Shown piece by piece: positions 1-12,100 of a stretch of 64,000 nucleotides of DNA. Where the stretch lies: NCBI GenBank assembly GCA_008921705.1, contig VFFE01007101.1:1665817-1729816 (forward strand), written 5' to 3'. This DNA is from Burhinus oedicnemus (Eukaryota; Chordata; Aves; Charadriiformes; Burhinidae). The notes under the pieces were generated by a model that was not told the origin of the DNA, did no database searches, and was given only the letters and a program-made list of their open reading frames with translations. The position numbers were made by a program, and so were the translations under genes. The first letter of the stretch is position 1. Each line of letters begins with the position of its first letter.

Positions 1-261
1 GTGCAGGGCTGGCCAACTTAGGCTGCTTGTTATGAAAGCACCATAATGCAAGTTTATTGGGCCCATAAATGACATATGTCCTCACATCACCGGCCCTGAA
101 AAATATGTAATCCACATTAAATAAAACCCTGAGCCATTTTCAATAATATTTGCTTTGTTTAAAAGCTGATTAAAAGGTGAGCAAAGGTGGAGGGAGAACT
201 TTATGCAACGGATAAGAATAACACAACACAGATGTAACGTTTCTGGTGGGTGATCCACCAG

Positions 262-400
262 GTTTTACAAACATTAATTAAGCCTCACATTTTCCATATG
301 AGGTAGGTAAACACTGTCACTCCCTTGCTCTCAGATCTGTAAAACAAGGCCAGTAAAAGGCTTGTGACTCATAAGACATCAGAAGAGCCAAGAGCAAAAT
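262..400 (-). repeat. MIR-like SINE relic, antisense
   Basis: The plus strand carries the antisense layout of a MIR/CORE-type SINE: a TTTACAAACATTAATTAAGC segment, then CCTCACA, then TATGAGGTAGGTAA, then a degraded form of the 'CATTTTACAGATGAGGAAACTGAGGC' box (here CAGATCTGTAAAACAAGGCC), then GACTCATAAGACATCAGAAGAGCCAAGAGC. The order and spacing match the family, but divergence is high, so this is an ancient copy. The MIR sense strand is the minus strand. The assignment rests on remembered consensus, not on an alignment. Confidence 0.6.
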
Positions 401-3400
401 TAAAAAAGACTTAGCAGCCAGCCCACATTCTAACAACTTGAATTCATTCAGTCAGTGATGGGATCCTGTGCTCTACTCATGCAGGGTCAGGCCCCGTTTC
501 CCTTGCCAATGACAGCAGATTCCTGGCTGTATTCAACTTCCAGTTTTGCATAACTATTAATAATCTGCTACATCTCATTCTTCCAGAGTCCAGTCATCTA
601 TAATTTCCAACATGACTTCTTTCCTCCTCCTCTACTCCACTGCTTTGATGCTTAACCCCTCAGTTCTTTTCTTTGCAGCATGGTATTATGAGAAACCTCT
701 GTAGAAAGGGAAGCTGTGAACCAAACGATGAACATATTCAGCGTAGAGTCCACAGCTGTGAGAAATTCAATGTTAACAAAAGCCAGCAGGAAAGTGTTTA
801 AATTCTCCCTTCTGTGCTCAGACCTGAATATCAGCAGGGCGTAAGTGGTTCACGGACATTGTACCTCTCATCTTCGCCATGGGATGAATTTCACTTAAAC
901 GCCACGGTCATATCTCACAGCTTTGGTCTCCATTCCTACCTATTTTCAGTTCTCAGATATACCCAACAGAAACTCTATCTAATAATAAATAATAAAGCAC
1001 ACTTGCGCTAACTTTCAAACACAGCTGTGTACCTGTAAATCCTAAGTGCTGCACCAGGGACGTGGAATCAGAGATGCTGTAAGACTCAAGATGAATACAT
1101 AAGCAAAAGAAGAAGCAAGTTCATATACCGCTACTCCAAATTTTCTACACTGCTGGGCTTTATATATTATATAAAATAGATAACCAAATTTTCTCTTTCT
1201 GTAGTTGGTCAAACATGTTCAAAACTCTGTCCTCAAGAGGACTTTTGGAATGAATGCACTTGCAAGCTGCTTAGGACAGAGGTTTCAATTAAGAAGTGCA
1301 GGTTCGTAATCAGAATTACTGTAAGGGTAATTGCATATCCAATTATTTAATCTGAGGTTACATTTGCCTAAGTTATTGAGAAAAACATATTTTATTATTT
1401 TTAACTCTTTGAGCCAACAATCCTGCAAGAAAGAACTCCACTCTGTTCTCTTCCAAACACTAACAAAACAATTGTCGGAAAATTTTTAACTGTAGCATTT
1501 GTCCCTGATGCAAACACATTTATATTTGTTGGCTCTGAAATTAGATTAATTGTGCTGGTAGTCAAAAGAATAAAAATGATAGTGGAAAATGGTGATGAAA
1601 TAGATATGAATCCTTTACCTAAGTATCAGGGCACGATCAGCTCTAGAAGCACCACAGCCTTATTTTCACCACCTGATACATTAGAATTAGCAGTATTTGT
1701 GTCATTTTTAAAAATATTGTATTCATATCTACAGTCCAGCATGGAGGTCCCATTTGATTCTACATGAATTCAGTGTGTACTGCTGAGGGCAAAAGAGGGT
1801 CAAGCCACCTCTTGACCTGTGCAAGAAAGTCCTACATCATTAATGAGATGAAAAAGGAAGGACCACATTTAGGCAGGTGATCCAGCAGAATAAGTCTCCT
1901 GAGTTGGAACCACGCAGTTAATTCCACTGCATCAATATTTTAAATGCATCAGGTTCAGAGGAGAATACACTTGCCAAAAACAACAACAGTTTGGCTTAAA
2001 ATCAAAACCTATAACCTGCAATGTATTAAGTGCCAGCGTTCTTGAAATGCTTCCTGGTTTTACGAATACAACCTGCAATTCAAGTGCTATCATGTAACCA
2101 GGATAAGAAGACATTTAAAAAATAAAGGTATAAAATGCAGCATACCAGACGGATTGTGGCTTAAGAGCATAAATAAATATAGAGTCAAGCCATTGCTCAT
2201 AAAGCATCATTTCAATAATCTGAGTGAATGACCTAGACAAAGAGATGGCTTGTGTGTGGTGGTAAATATGCTGCTATTTTAAAAACTCAGAGGCTCCTTT
2301 AAGACTGACAGTGTCGGAAATCCTGAGCTATAGCATGCCAAACAGGGTTCCATTTATTCAGTTATAACATGTTCTGGGATCTGAAGAGGTGTGTTCAGTC
2401 TTTCAGTACAGCGTTGACCAAGCCTAACTTGAATATTCACTGAATATTATGTGTTACTCAGGTTCTTCTTGTACTGGCGTGACAGTGCATTGCAGCTGCC
2501 TACCACTGTCAGCATCTCATTTCTCTGGACCATGAGGCCAGAAATTCATTTCAACACCCTGAGAAAAAATAATAGAAAGCACAAGACCCGGAATGCTGGA
2601 GACAACCCCTGCTTGGGACCAAAGTGTGGTTTGGACAAAAATGATGAACTGAGGAGATGCCACTGGAGCTGATACTTTGAGTGAGCCTGAGATAAGTGAT
2701 TCTTGACTGGGTCTCTCCCTCCCTTTGTGTTCAAGCTTCCCCACTTTGCAGAGAATACTTCATTAGTCAGAAAGATTTTCTTGTTCTGTAGTGGGAGATT
2801 TAGATTCCTATTCCTGTACCAGTGGACAGTCAATTATTTATATAAAGTAGAAGAGAGTCAACAGAAGGGACTGCGAATACCCCATGCAACATAATGACCT
2901 ATTGCTCGGAGGCTGCAATGCTCTCGAGGCAGAGGAGAGAACTGAACCTTAGAAAAGCAGGACAAAATCATCTCCTTCTCCCTGGATAATATAGCTCTTT
3001 TGCTGTTTTGCCTTGTTGGTTTTTTTTTCTGAAATGAGAAGGAAAATTTGACCCAAATTCACAAGCAGTTTCCAGGCAACTGAACTTTACCAGAACATGT
3101 AATGAAACTCTGAAATGCTATTTGCCATCCTGCTGTAAAAACTTAATGGACTGCAGTCGTACCATGAGGTAAACTAAGGACAGCCAGCTACTTCAGAAAG
3201 GCAGCGAGGAGAACTTTCTGCCACTGAGGAAACACTAAATACTTATCACCAGGATGTATTTTCAACTTCAAAGGATAATGATCCAGATCTTGAAAGTGAT
3301 GGGAATCCTTCTCCCCCACCATCAAGAATCGTGTTTCTCTTTCTGCTGTATGAAATTACTATTAATTCCTTATGCTATCTTAGGATCTAGAAGACCGACC

Positions 3401-6400
3401 GATTATCCAGAACCCTCTCTGGTTCGATGCTGTATAAGCTGTGGATCTGGGGCAACCAAATAATCAGGGATTTCAGAATAGCAGGCACCCTAACTATTTT
3501 TTTTTTTCAATACACGGAGCAGTAAAGATGTGTTTGAAAGGCTTTTGAAGGACAGCAGTGAAGTATCTTTTGGCTATCGACGGAGCACTTTTCTGAAGCC
3601 TGAGAAAGACCTGGGAAGTAGTACGAATGCCTTTCAATACCTCTCCAAGCAGAGAGGGGAGCGGAGCTTGACACTAATGGCAGGTCAGAGAGCCAATTCA
3701 ACCCTTCACAAGAGGCCTTGAGAGGTAAATTTCCTTAAAATGCATTTAGGGAAAGGCGAGATCATCATTGTCAGAGAGAGATGATCTGAGCGAGCAGATC
3801 GGAAAATTTGACAGAATTAAAATAGTGGGTTTTACCTCTAATCTGGCTAATAGGTTTTATGATTCTATGATAATAGATTACTGAAGAAAATCCATATTGA
3901 CCTCTGTTGCACTCTCTGACCAGCTTAGAGAAAACTCTGTTCCAGTCAAGTTCCCACATTTCACTCTGTCCTATTGGGTGACCATCATCAGATACGGTGA
4001 CAGTCTGCTACGATGGCTCAGCCTGGCGTACTGACAAAGGTCCTCCGGACTTCCAGTGGGACTGCTCCTGTTGGAAGGGAGCCTCTCAGATTACTGACAA
4101 GTTAACGCTGAGATTGTCTTCTGCAGACAAGCCCTGCAGTTTTAGCACAAGGTTGAATGTCACAGCAGAAAGTTGAAGCCTGAAATCTTTAATATCTTAA
4201 AATTTAACCAATTTATTTAGCAACAGACTTCTATCCATTTCTAATTCTGGATAAAGCCATGTTAATTAGCCTTTGAGTTAAACGATATGCCAAGTACTAC
4301 CAGCTGTCTTTTCCCTATTCCTCCTAGATACACGTGTATGAAGACAGAGATACTTAAGAGGATAATTGCAACCCAGCTCTTTGTTCACAGAAGAAATCCC
4401 CTGTTTGAACTTGTGCTTCCTTCTTGCATTGAGAAACCCAACAGGGCAGCTCATTGCAGAACTGGGTAGGAGCATAAATAACCTGTACAATTTATTTTGT
4501 TTGCCTTTATTGTGAGTAGTCCAGTCCCTAAACTATTCTATTTGTCTTGGAGAACCATACATTTAGAGAGATGCACCAATCGGTACTTATCTACTGTGCA
4601 ACTGTGCACACTGACAAGATATTTTAATGATTCTGGTAACCTATCATTCCAATCATAAATCAAATCAAGGGGGAAAAACCTAAAGAAATGTATACACTGA
4701 TCAAAGTCAGGCAAAAGAATGATACTTTCTCTTTCAGTTTGGCCAATAAATACAGATTACATCGTTCAATAAAATAACCCCCAAAAAAGAATGATACGCT
4801 GTTTTGGATAAAAACACTTCAGAAAAAAATATTTCCTCCAACTGTTTTTTACTTTGTGGTTTGAATGATCATATTCCACATTAATATAATTTTACACCCA
4901 TTTACATTTCAGTTATTCTACTGACACTGGTAGAGTGCACCACTGTTATGATGAATATTATCTAACACTACGTCAGTTTTGTACTTTTATTGCCCTCTGC
5001 CATTCAGCATGGAGGGCACAGGAGAGGAGGAGATCTTCTTTCTTCAATTAAATATATGGCTATTTATTTCTTCTGCTGTCAGTGTTTTCTTTATGGTCTC
5101 TCAGATAAAGATGTGGGAAACAGTTTGTGTCCAGATTTGCAAGGCAAAACAAAACACAGTATGACTACTGCCGAGTATTACATTCCTCTGTATGTCACAG
5201 TGAGTGAACTTAATTACGGTTCATTAACCGCAAATCCAGTTTCTCATTCATGTACCCAACAGTGTGGTATCAAGTCATCCTCATAACTTCAGTATGATGT
5301 TCCTAAATCAATGTGGACTTGTTTTATATCAACATACCCTATAGTCCTTGCATTTTTCATGGTATTTATAAATGGAAACATGGCACATTATAATTATTGA
5401 TTTCAGGAGCTAGTTTTGAAGAGAAATAAACCGGGATTATCAAATCTCTTCCCTAAGGACAGAGACAGTCTGATTAAGTGCTTCAAAAAGTTCCTTTTAG
5501 ATATCTTTTGCAGAAAATGCCCCTGCTGTGTCTGCCCTCTGGTTATTAGTTTCACCTGTAAACAGTTCACTGCCACTGCTGACTCCACTAAACATCTTCT
5601 TTGTACTTCAATCTGCATTTTATGTGAACTCTGGAGCTATTAGCCACTAATATCAACAGCGTTGCACAGTCTAGGAACATTTATTGCTCCCCTGCTTAGT
5701 TTAATGTTTCTGCCTTAGTACCGTAATATTATTAATAGTCACAAAGTACAATAAAAGAAAATTAAGTGTTTATTTTGTTTAGGCTTTCGCCACTTTACCT
5801 GCAGCCTTTTTCCATTACATTTGCACATAAATGAGCATACACTACATTTTTTAGATGCAAATCAGGGTTTAACTCCCCTAATCATATTGTTCTATTTTCA
5901 GTCATCTTCCAGGCCACTTTATTTGTTATTGCAAATGCAAGTATATTATGGTAAATTTATACATATAAGTATTTTATCTAAATGCATAGCATGCATTTGG
6001 TAGCTATTCACCTTGCTAATAGACTTCGTTTGTATATTCTTCCTTCTTTTAAGACAAATATTCTGTAAAAAGATGGTCTTCAGTAGAGGCATGACATAGT
6101 TTGCAGAACATGCTCACATCACATGCATGCCAAAATAGCCTATTTGACTCTTGTGGTGCTGCTTTATTTTTCCCCTCAGTTTCATAGACATAAACCCAAA
6201 ATTAAGGTTTTAATGCCTATTAAGATAGGCATTGGTTCAGACATATTTCAAACTGATGCGCACGAGATTTGGAGACAGTCGCCTTCAAATAGACAATGAA
6301 ATTCTGAAGGGTCCACGTTCTTGAGAAACATTGACCTTCGCAGACAACGTGATGATAAAAAGCGAGCCAAGTCATATCTGGCCACAAGAATATAAACTAA

Positions 6401-7889
6401 AGTGCTTCCCACGGATATACACAATTATGCATAAGAATAGCATTAACCGCATTCTTTCCAAAGACCAGCTCCAGTACATATTCCTATTAAAGAAACTAGA
6501 TGGTGGATAAAATTAAAGATTACGCGGTTAATGAGTATATAAAACTGCAGCTGCAAAAAGCCTCTTTCTGTACGGCGCCGGCTTTGTGTGGCACCGTGGT
6601 GGGCACAGCCCAGGCGGCTCCTCTCCCACTGCATGGCAGAGGCGCTCTCAGCAGCTAGACCGAGAGGTACCTGTAGGGAAATGGGATATAAAATAACACT
6701 TTCTGGGGCCCACATACTAACAGCGTTAAAATTTAACCGGGCCCATAATCTCTTTAGTAGGGAGAAGTTAGTCATTTGCCCTCTCTAGATAATTCAGCTA
6801 CGCACGTGTCCCAGCCAGCTCTGCAGAACTTGGCACAACTTTGTACAACGGCCGCATGAATTCCCTAAACCACACGCAATTTTGGTTGTGAAAGTGCAGG
6901 TCCAGGGAAGCCTGATGGGCCCTGATTTCCCAAATGGTCATCGGAGTGGCCTCCTGCCAGCCTGGCACGAGTAGGCAGTATTACTGGACTCTGCATCTCA
7001 CATTCAACTCTCCGCGGTTAAAGCTTCACACTTCTAAGCGGCTCGTTGAAAGACAGTAGGTGGCTTACATTTTTTCTGAACTGTCTCTAATTCGACAGTA
7101 TTTTTCCAGTATTCAGGGGCTTAGATTATATGCCAGCAGTCCTGGCACCACAGGAAAAGTATTAGATTCTCTATTCTTTCACTATTAATCTAGATTAATA
7201 GCCCCAAATTCCTGCTCCCAGTAGATTGAAAAGAGATGCTTTGAAATGTATGCATTTGTTGGGCTATATTTGTTTGTACACATAACTAATTATAACGTAA
7301 TTAGTATTATCTCAATACATCTAAACAGGCAAGCGAGGGAAGACAGAACCATTTATTATAGTGACAAAGGGAATAAGCATTTTCTTATGATAAAAATCCA
7401 AGTTATCTTGTTTTCTTGTACGTTGGTGTAATTAATCACTGTATTTAGCATTCATAGATAATGACACCCAGTATCTGCTTTGATGAGATACAAACAAGCA
7501 TATTACGAATCACTTCACATCCAGACCATCTTAATTGCTAAAATTACTGCCTTCATGTCTGCTGTTTCTGTAACAGCAGTTAACTCAATGAAACGCCTGA
7601 AACACCCGCATGCTTTGGCAACCAGTTTAGCTACTGAACTAATATGGCATTTGTCATTCTTATTATGAAGCCATTTTCTTCCTTCATTTCCAATTGCAAC
7701 AAGCCACAGAAGTCCACGGGGTGATGCAGGGCATAAACAAGGGCATAATCAGACTTCCTATAGTGGATGACTGAGGGAGTGAAAAACACTGTCAAATTCA
7801 CTACGTCACTAATCCCATCTAAATAAACCTCTTAACTGGATGGAACACAAAGTGAAATCTTACTTTTATCTTTAACTGAGTAATAAAAT

Positions 7890-8350
7890 AAAACTAAAAA
7901 ATAAAAGAACCCTTATCAGTTAATTGAGATTGTCTTCAATTATATAAATACGACTGACTAACCTTTAGGGCTTCTCATTAACCAAGGTTCATCAATTCTA
8001 ATCATCTGACACTCAAATACTCCAATGGCCGTGCCAATGTAATTAAAGTTGCCAATTCTGCTGACAAAGTTCTTAGGTTACCAGCACAGTTATCAATGTA
8101 GGATAAGTAATCTTGTACCACACTGATTTCACAGATACTGTCCTATCCCGTTAATGTCTCAACTAGTGACAGTTTTTATTAATGATTTTAATCTTCAAAT
8201 ATGTACTCGGTTGTTACTTTCTGTTCAGAATCAGAAGTAGCCACTGGTTCGGAATCCTGTGTGATATTTTATCGCAGTTAATAAACACAATAGGAGTCCT
8301 GGTAGAATTAATCATCGTCTTTAATGAAAATAATTAAGATTTTAATCTTC
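7890..8350. promoter_or_regulatory. Possible conserved non-coding element (enhancer-like)
   Basis: This AT-rich but non-repetitive block is dense in homeodomain-type ATTA/TAATTA cores: TTAATTGAG, CTCATTAACC, GTAATTAAAG, GAATTAATCATC and ATAATTAAG. It also has a HOX-like TTTATCGCAGTTAAT near 8270 and an AAGATT/AATCTT inverted pair at 8336-8349. It contains no simple repeat and no long reading frame. This texture is typical of vertebrate developmental enhancers, but conservation cannot be seen from one sequence, so the call is a guess from base composition and motif density. Confidence 0.2.
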
Positions 8351-8872
8351 TAAGGGTAATTTGTTTGACCCCATCCTACCAAATACATTCTCAAGCATTC
8401 TGCTGTATGGAGTGTGACTGCGGGCAGGAGAGTCGGGGTGTAAGAAACCAATTCAGCAGCTGCTTTAGAGTGTCTTTCATATTGCACTAACGTCCACATG
8501 CGAGGTATAAAGATTTTGCATTGCTACAAAATGACTTTCCAGTTAAATCATATATTTGCTGTTTACAAAATGTGCACAAATTCATTTAAACAGTATGTAA
8601 TACTATCTATTAGAATATCTGAAAAGCATTCTACAAGCTACCATGCAGCTGCAGACATCCAAGCAACTGCCAGATGTGACACACTGGAAAAGTTTCATTG
8701 ACTTCCATCGGGCTGATCACAAGAGTAAAATTAGCTTCTAGTTCAGATGTGTTTTTCCTCTTCCAGAATCGCTACAGGATATTTAGGAATAAGTTTTCAA
8801 CAAGAGGTATCCCCTTTCTTCCTTACATTCAGCATTGTTTGATTTATCTTTTCTTTTTTTTTTTTTTAATAG

Positions 8873-9134
8873 ATCAAGAAGAAAAGAATCAGAGGAAATC
8901 TTACATCATATGATAAAAACACCTTACAGCAATGTGATTTATGACAACATACAGTCTGAGTGTCCCATATCAGAAAAGGAAAAGACAGCCAAACTGGGGC
9001 AGATCAAAGGTTCTGAAAGTGGCCAGCAGAAGATGGCAAAGGAAAAATATAAGAGGATGGCAAGCATATTGTCGTACATTCATGGGACACTTTCAGACAG
9101 TTCTGGTCTCTATTTCTTCTCTAATAATTTCTAA
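8873..9134 (+). other. Candidate terminal coding exon (unconfirmed)
   Basis: A 14-T run (8854-8867) followed by AATAG makes a strong splice acceptor just before 8873. From there one frame stays open to a TAA at 9132-9134, giving about 87 codons, most of them very polar. It starts with Arg-Ser-Arg-Arg-Lys-Glu and contains NVIYDNI, which fits the ITIM-like pattern (I/V)xYxx(L/V/I), followed by many Lys, Glu and Gln. An AATAAA lies about 220 bp after the stop, at 9352-9357. A basic stretch followed by a tyrosine motif would suit the cytoplasmic tail of a membrane receptor. I recognise no family, no partner exon is identified, and AATAAA is common in AT-rich DNA. The frame could well be chance. 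Confidence 0.2.
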
Positions 9135-12100
9135 ATTCAATTTGCTTTCTTGACTGCTACTGAATATTGAGCTGACATTTTCATTAAACTATCTATAGTA
9201 ACTATAATGGCTCATTCGTGAACGGCAGTACTTAGTTCACATCTGAATATATTGAATATATTGGATATATTGAATACTTTCATCTAATCACCAATCCCTA
9301 TAGCATTGTAATTTTTTAAAATTAAAACACAGTTGTGGAATATACCTGAGCAATAAATACACCCAATGATCTCTTAGTTGCTTTCAGGCATTCAAAAGCA
9401 GAAAGAAAGCGATGCTCTAAGAATTTTGAGGGTTTGGTTTTGGTTTCTTGGGTTGTTGCTGTTTTCCATCAAAATCACAGAGTGGAATTATTAACTCAGA
9501 GGTATGTCCTGAGATTCTCACTCAAGCAATCCCTGGCTTTTTGACTGTATATCATAAATAGTTATAAGATAACCAAAAGGAAAGTAAATAAAAAAGGAAT
9601 TAAGACACGACTTGCTAAATATTGTTGTTCATGAGCCATTGAAAGCTACAGGTCGTTGTCTCCCTGCTCTGCTTGCAGAATTGCTTCTGACAGAATTGCA
9701 GGATTGTGCCCATATTAAAAGGAAGAATAATAACACTACTTTACTTATATCTTGTAAGAGTTGCTAAGCAAACTCATTGAAAATTTACATCAGCACTTGA
9801 GCTAGCCAAGAGTAAACCTAAAGCTGGAAGCTGGCAAGGGTTTGGGTTTGGGTGGTTTTTTTTTTTTATTTTCACAAATAATTACCTCAGTAACTACACA
9901 GGCCTCCACTACCTTGGGGCTGCATCAGCTTAGGTCTTAGCTTACAATGAATTACTTTGTGTATTCTTTGACCTAGAGCCAATCCTGTTCGGAATATTAT
10001 CTGTACTACTATGCTGGAGTCAGTAAAGCCTTGAACTTGCAGGCTGAAGCACAGGCTTTTTTATATCCTGCAAACAGGCCAGCTAATGTCAATGAGAAAA
10101 GGCACAATGAATAAGAAGTGAAACATATCTAAGAGTTTGCAGGAGGAGAGCCTACAGAAACAGCATTCGACTCAGGTTTTTGGTATAAAGGTACATTCCC
10201 ACACGCATTTCAAGAAGATTTGACACTTTGTAAACCACATTGCTCAGAAAAAAAGTGTAAAATCTACACTGAGAGCTTAGCACAAGTTCATGATACATCT
10301 GCATCACTTTATTAGTTATATGCCACTGTCCTCATACACCACGTATGGTCATAACCATACACTCACACAAGGGTATATGAAAGAGCTGTTTCTATTCAGT
10401 CTGAACAGTGGGACAAGAGGTGGCAGTGAAGTGCAGTGTTGTCTCAGAGAAGTGACTCAGAGGTTCAGCAAACTACCTGAAGAAGTATACGGCAAATTCC
10501 AGAATGCAAGCATGCTCCGAAAATACAGCCTCGCTTCTTTCCACATGGGCACCAAGTTGATGCACATGTCAAACACGGTGAAAAAAACTAAAGAGTCATA
10601 TTATTTCCTTGACATTCCACCATTCTCAGTCGGGCTGCTAAAAAATGCATGGTGGCAATGCTAGGCACTGAATGTGTCAGCAGTGGAAAGAAAATCAGAA
10701 GCAGTTACAGAGCAATATTGGTTAAAATTATCTCAATTCTTAGAACCATTTCTTCCCACAACTCATATTTAAGGACAAATTCTGGAAACTCCATTCAGTT
10801 TTTATTCAGCTTAACAGGCACTCACCCTCTGAAGTGCCTGGGAATTGTTTTCGAAAGGGGGCTGAACAACGATGTCAACTTTTGGCCCAAAGTCAGCTGG
10901 AAACAAGCCACAACCTCGACACAGTTGGCCCTCGGGATATGCTTCCAAAGACCTTGACAAACTTAAAATTAAATTTTAATTATCCCCGTTCAGTTTGATT
11001 TATAATAATTGTCAATATCTGTGGTTTGAAATAACACATTTTACAACATGATCAGTCAGAGAAAATATTTTCCTAATGACTAAAGGGAGGAAGAGTCTGC
11101 AGTGGGTCCAAGAATTATATTATCAATCTCATTTATTATTTTTTTAAACCATAACACACAAACATTTAGGAGACATTGATCTGAAATTGAGGTGAAAGGC
11201 TGAAGAATACTATGTTTTCCTGGTTTTGCTGCAGTCAGATTTAGGAGTCTAATCCTGCAGACACGAGACCAGCTGAGGTCCCAGGAGTTCACAGAGACAA
11301 TTAATGGTGTTCAAAATGCTCACAGATTTTGAAGAGGCCATAGAACCATAAAAATTTTTCTTGCCAATTACTTTTAAAAAATAATTATGATGTGCCAAGA
11401 GTTGATAATTTATTTATTTTGACAAAGATTATTGTGATGTTCTTCACAGTGAGTAAACTCACAACCATTTTGTACCCATGACAAGTCCCATTAAAATATT
11501 CAGCTCTTTTTGTTCCTATCGAGTTGCACGGGAAAGGTCACTTTCAACACTGGGATTTCAAGCTTATCACCTTCTGGGCAATATTTCTGAAATAAACTGC
11601 CATGCCTTAAAGGATACAGGGGCAGAACAAACAAGAAACTCTCTTTCTCAACTGGTGTCAGTGTTTCTTGCCTTCGAGCAATGGCCACTTGTAGAACCAC
11701 AGGCTCAAGCTGTGATTGTGTCAGGAATTTTTGAAATCAGTATTTTGTGTTGCTCAGAAATGATCTGCTCTCCTGCTTTGAATCTACTTACAAAGAAATT
11801 ATTGCATATGGTTTTTAACAAGAGGAGTAAAAGGGTAGATTAAAAATATAAGAGCAGCTCAATTCATGCTAAGCTACGGTGAAAAATAGTTCCCAATAAT
11901 GTCAGCAGAGGAGCGTTCAGAGGTCATAAACCACAGAAATAGTGCAGTTACTGTCCCTGCCCTGAGTAAACGGCTCACCAGAACCAAATCCCATCATTTG
12001 CAACTATTGTATTGGCAGGTCAGTGTAACAGATGATGTACATATCCTCAACGATTTTTTTTTCCCCTATATAAAATGGATAAAACTAATACACGTTTCCG

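Larger units (their letters stand above)
1..8800. other. Non-coding DNA, no gene recognised
   Basis: This stretch is AT-leaning unique sequence. All reading frames are under about 110 codons, overlap on both strands and resemble no family I know. Apart from the MIR-like relic at the left end and the enhancer-like block at 7.89-8.35 kb, I see only small features. One is an 8-bp-arm inverted repeat (AAATGCAT, AGC, ATGCATTT) at 5980-5998. Another is a mildly GC-rich patch at 6570-6680 with a few CpGs. Confidence 0.6.

Noticed and set aside
3415..3440. GGTTCGATGC, resembling a tRNA B box
   Set aside because: No A box, cloverleaf arms or terminator fit around it.
3850..3875. GGTTTTATGATTCTATGATA, resembling a CR1 terminal repeat
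   Set aside because: The upstream bases lack the CR1 3' UTR (no TTGGACT, TTCCAACC or similar), so two short words are not enough to call an insertion.
10290..11843. Plus-strand frames of 124 and 121 codons
   Set aside because: No recognisable domain, poor splice context and ordinary intergenic composition.
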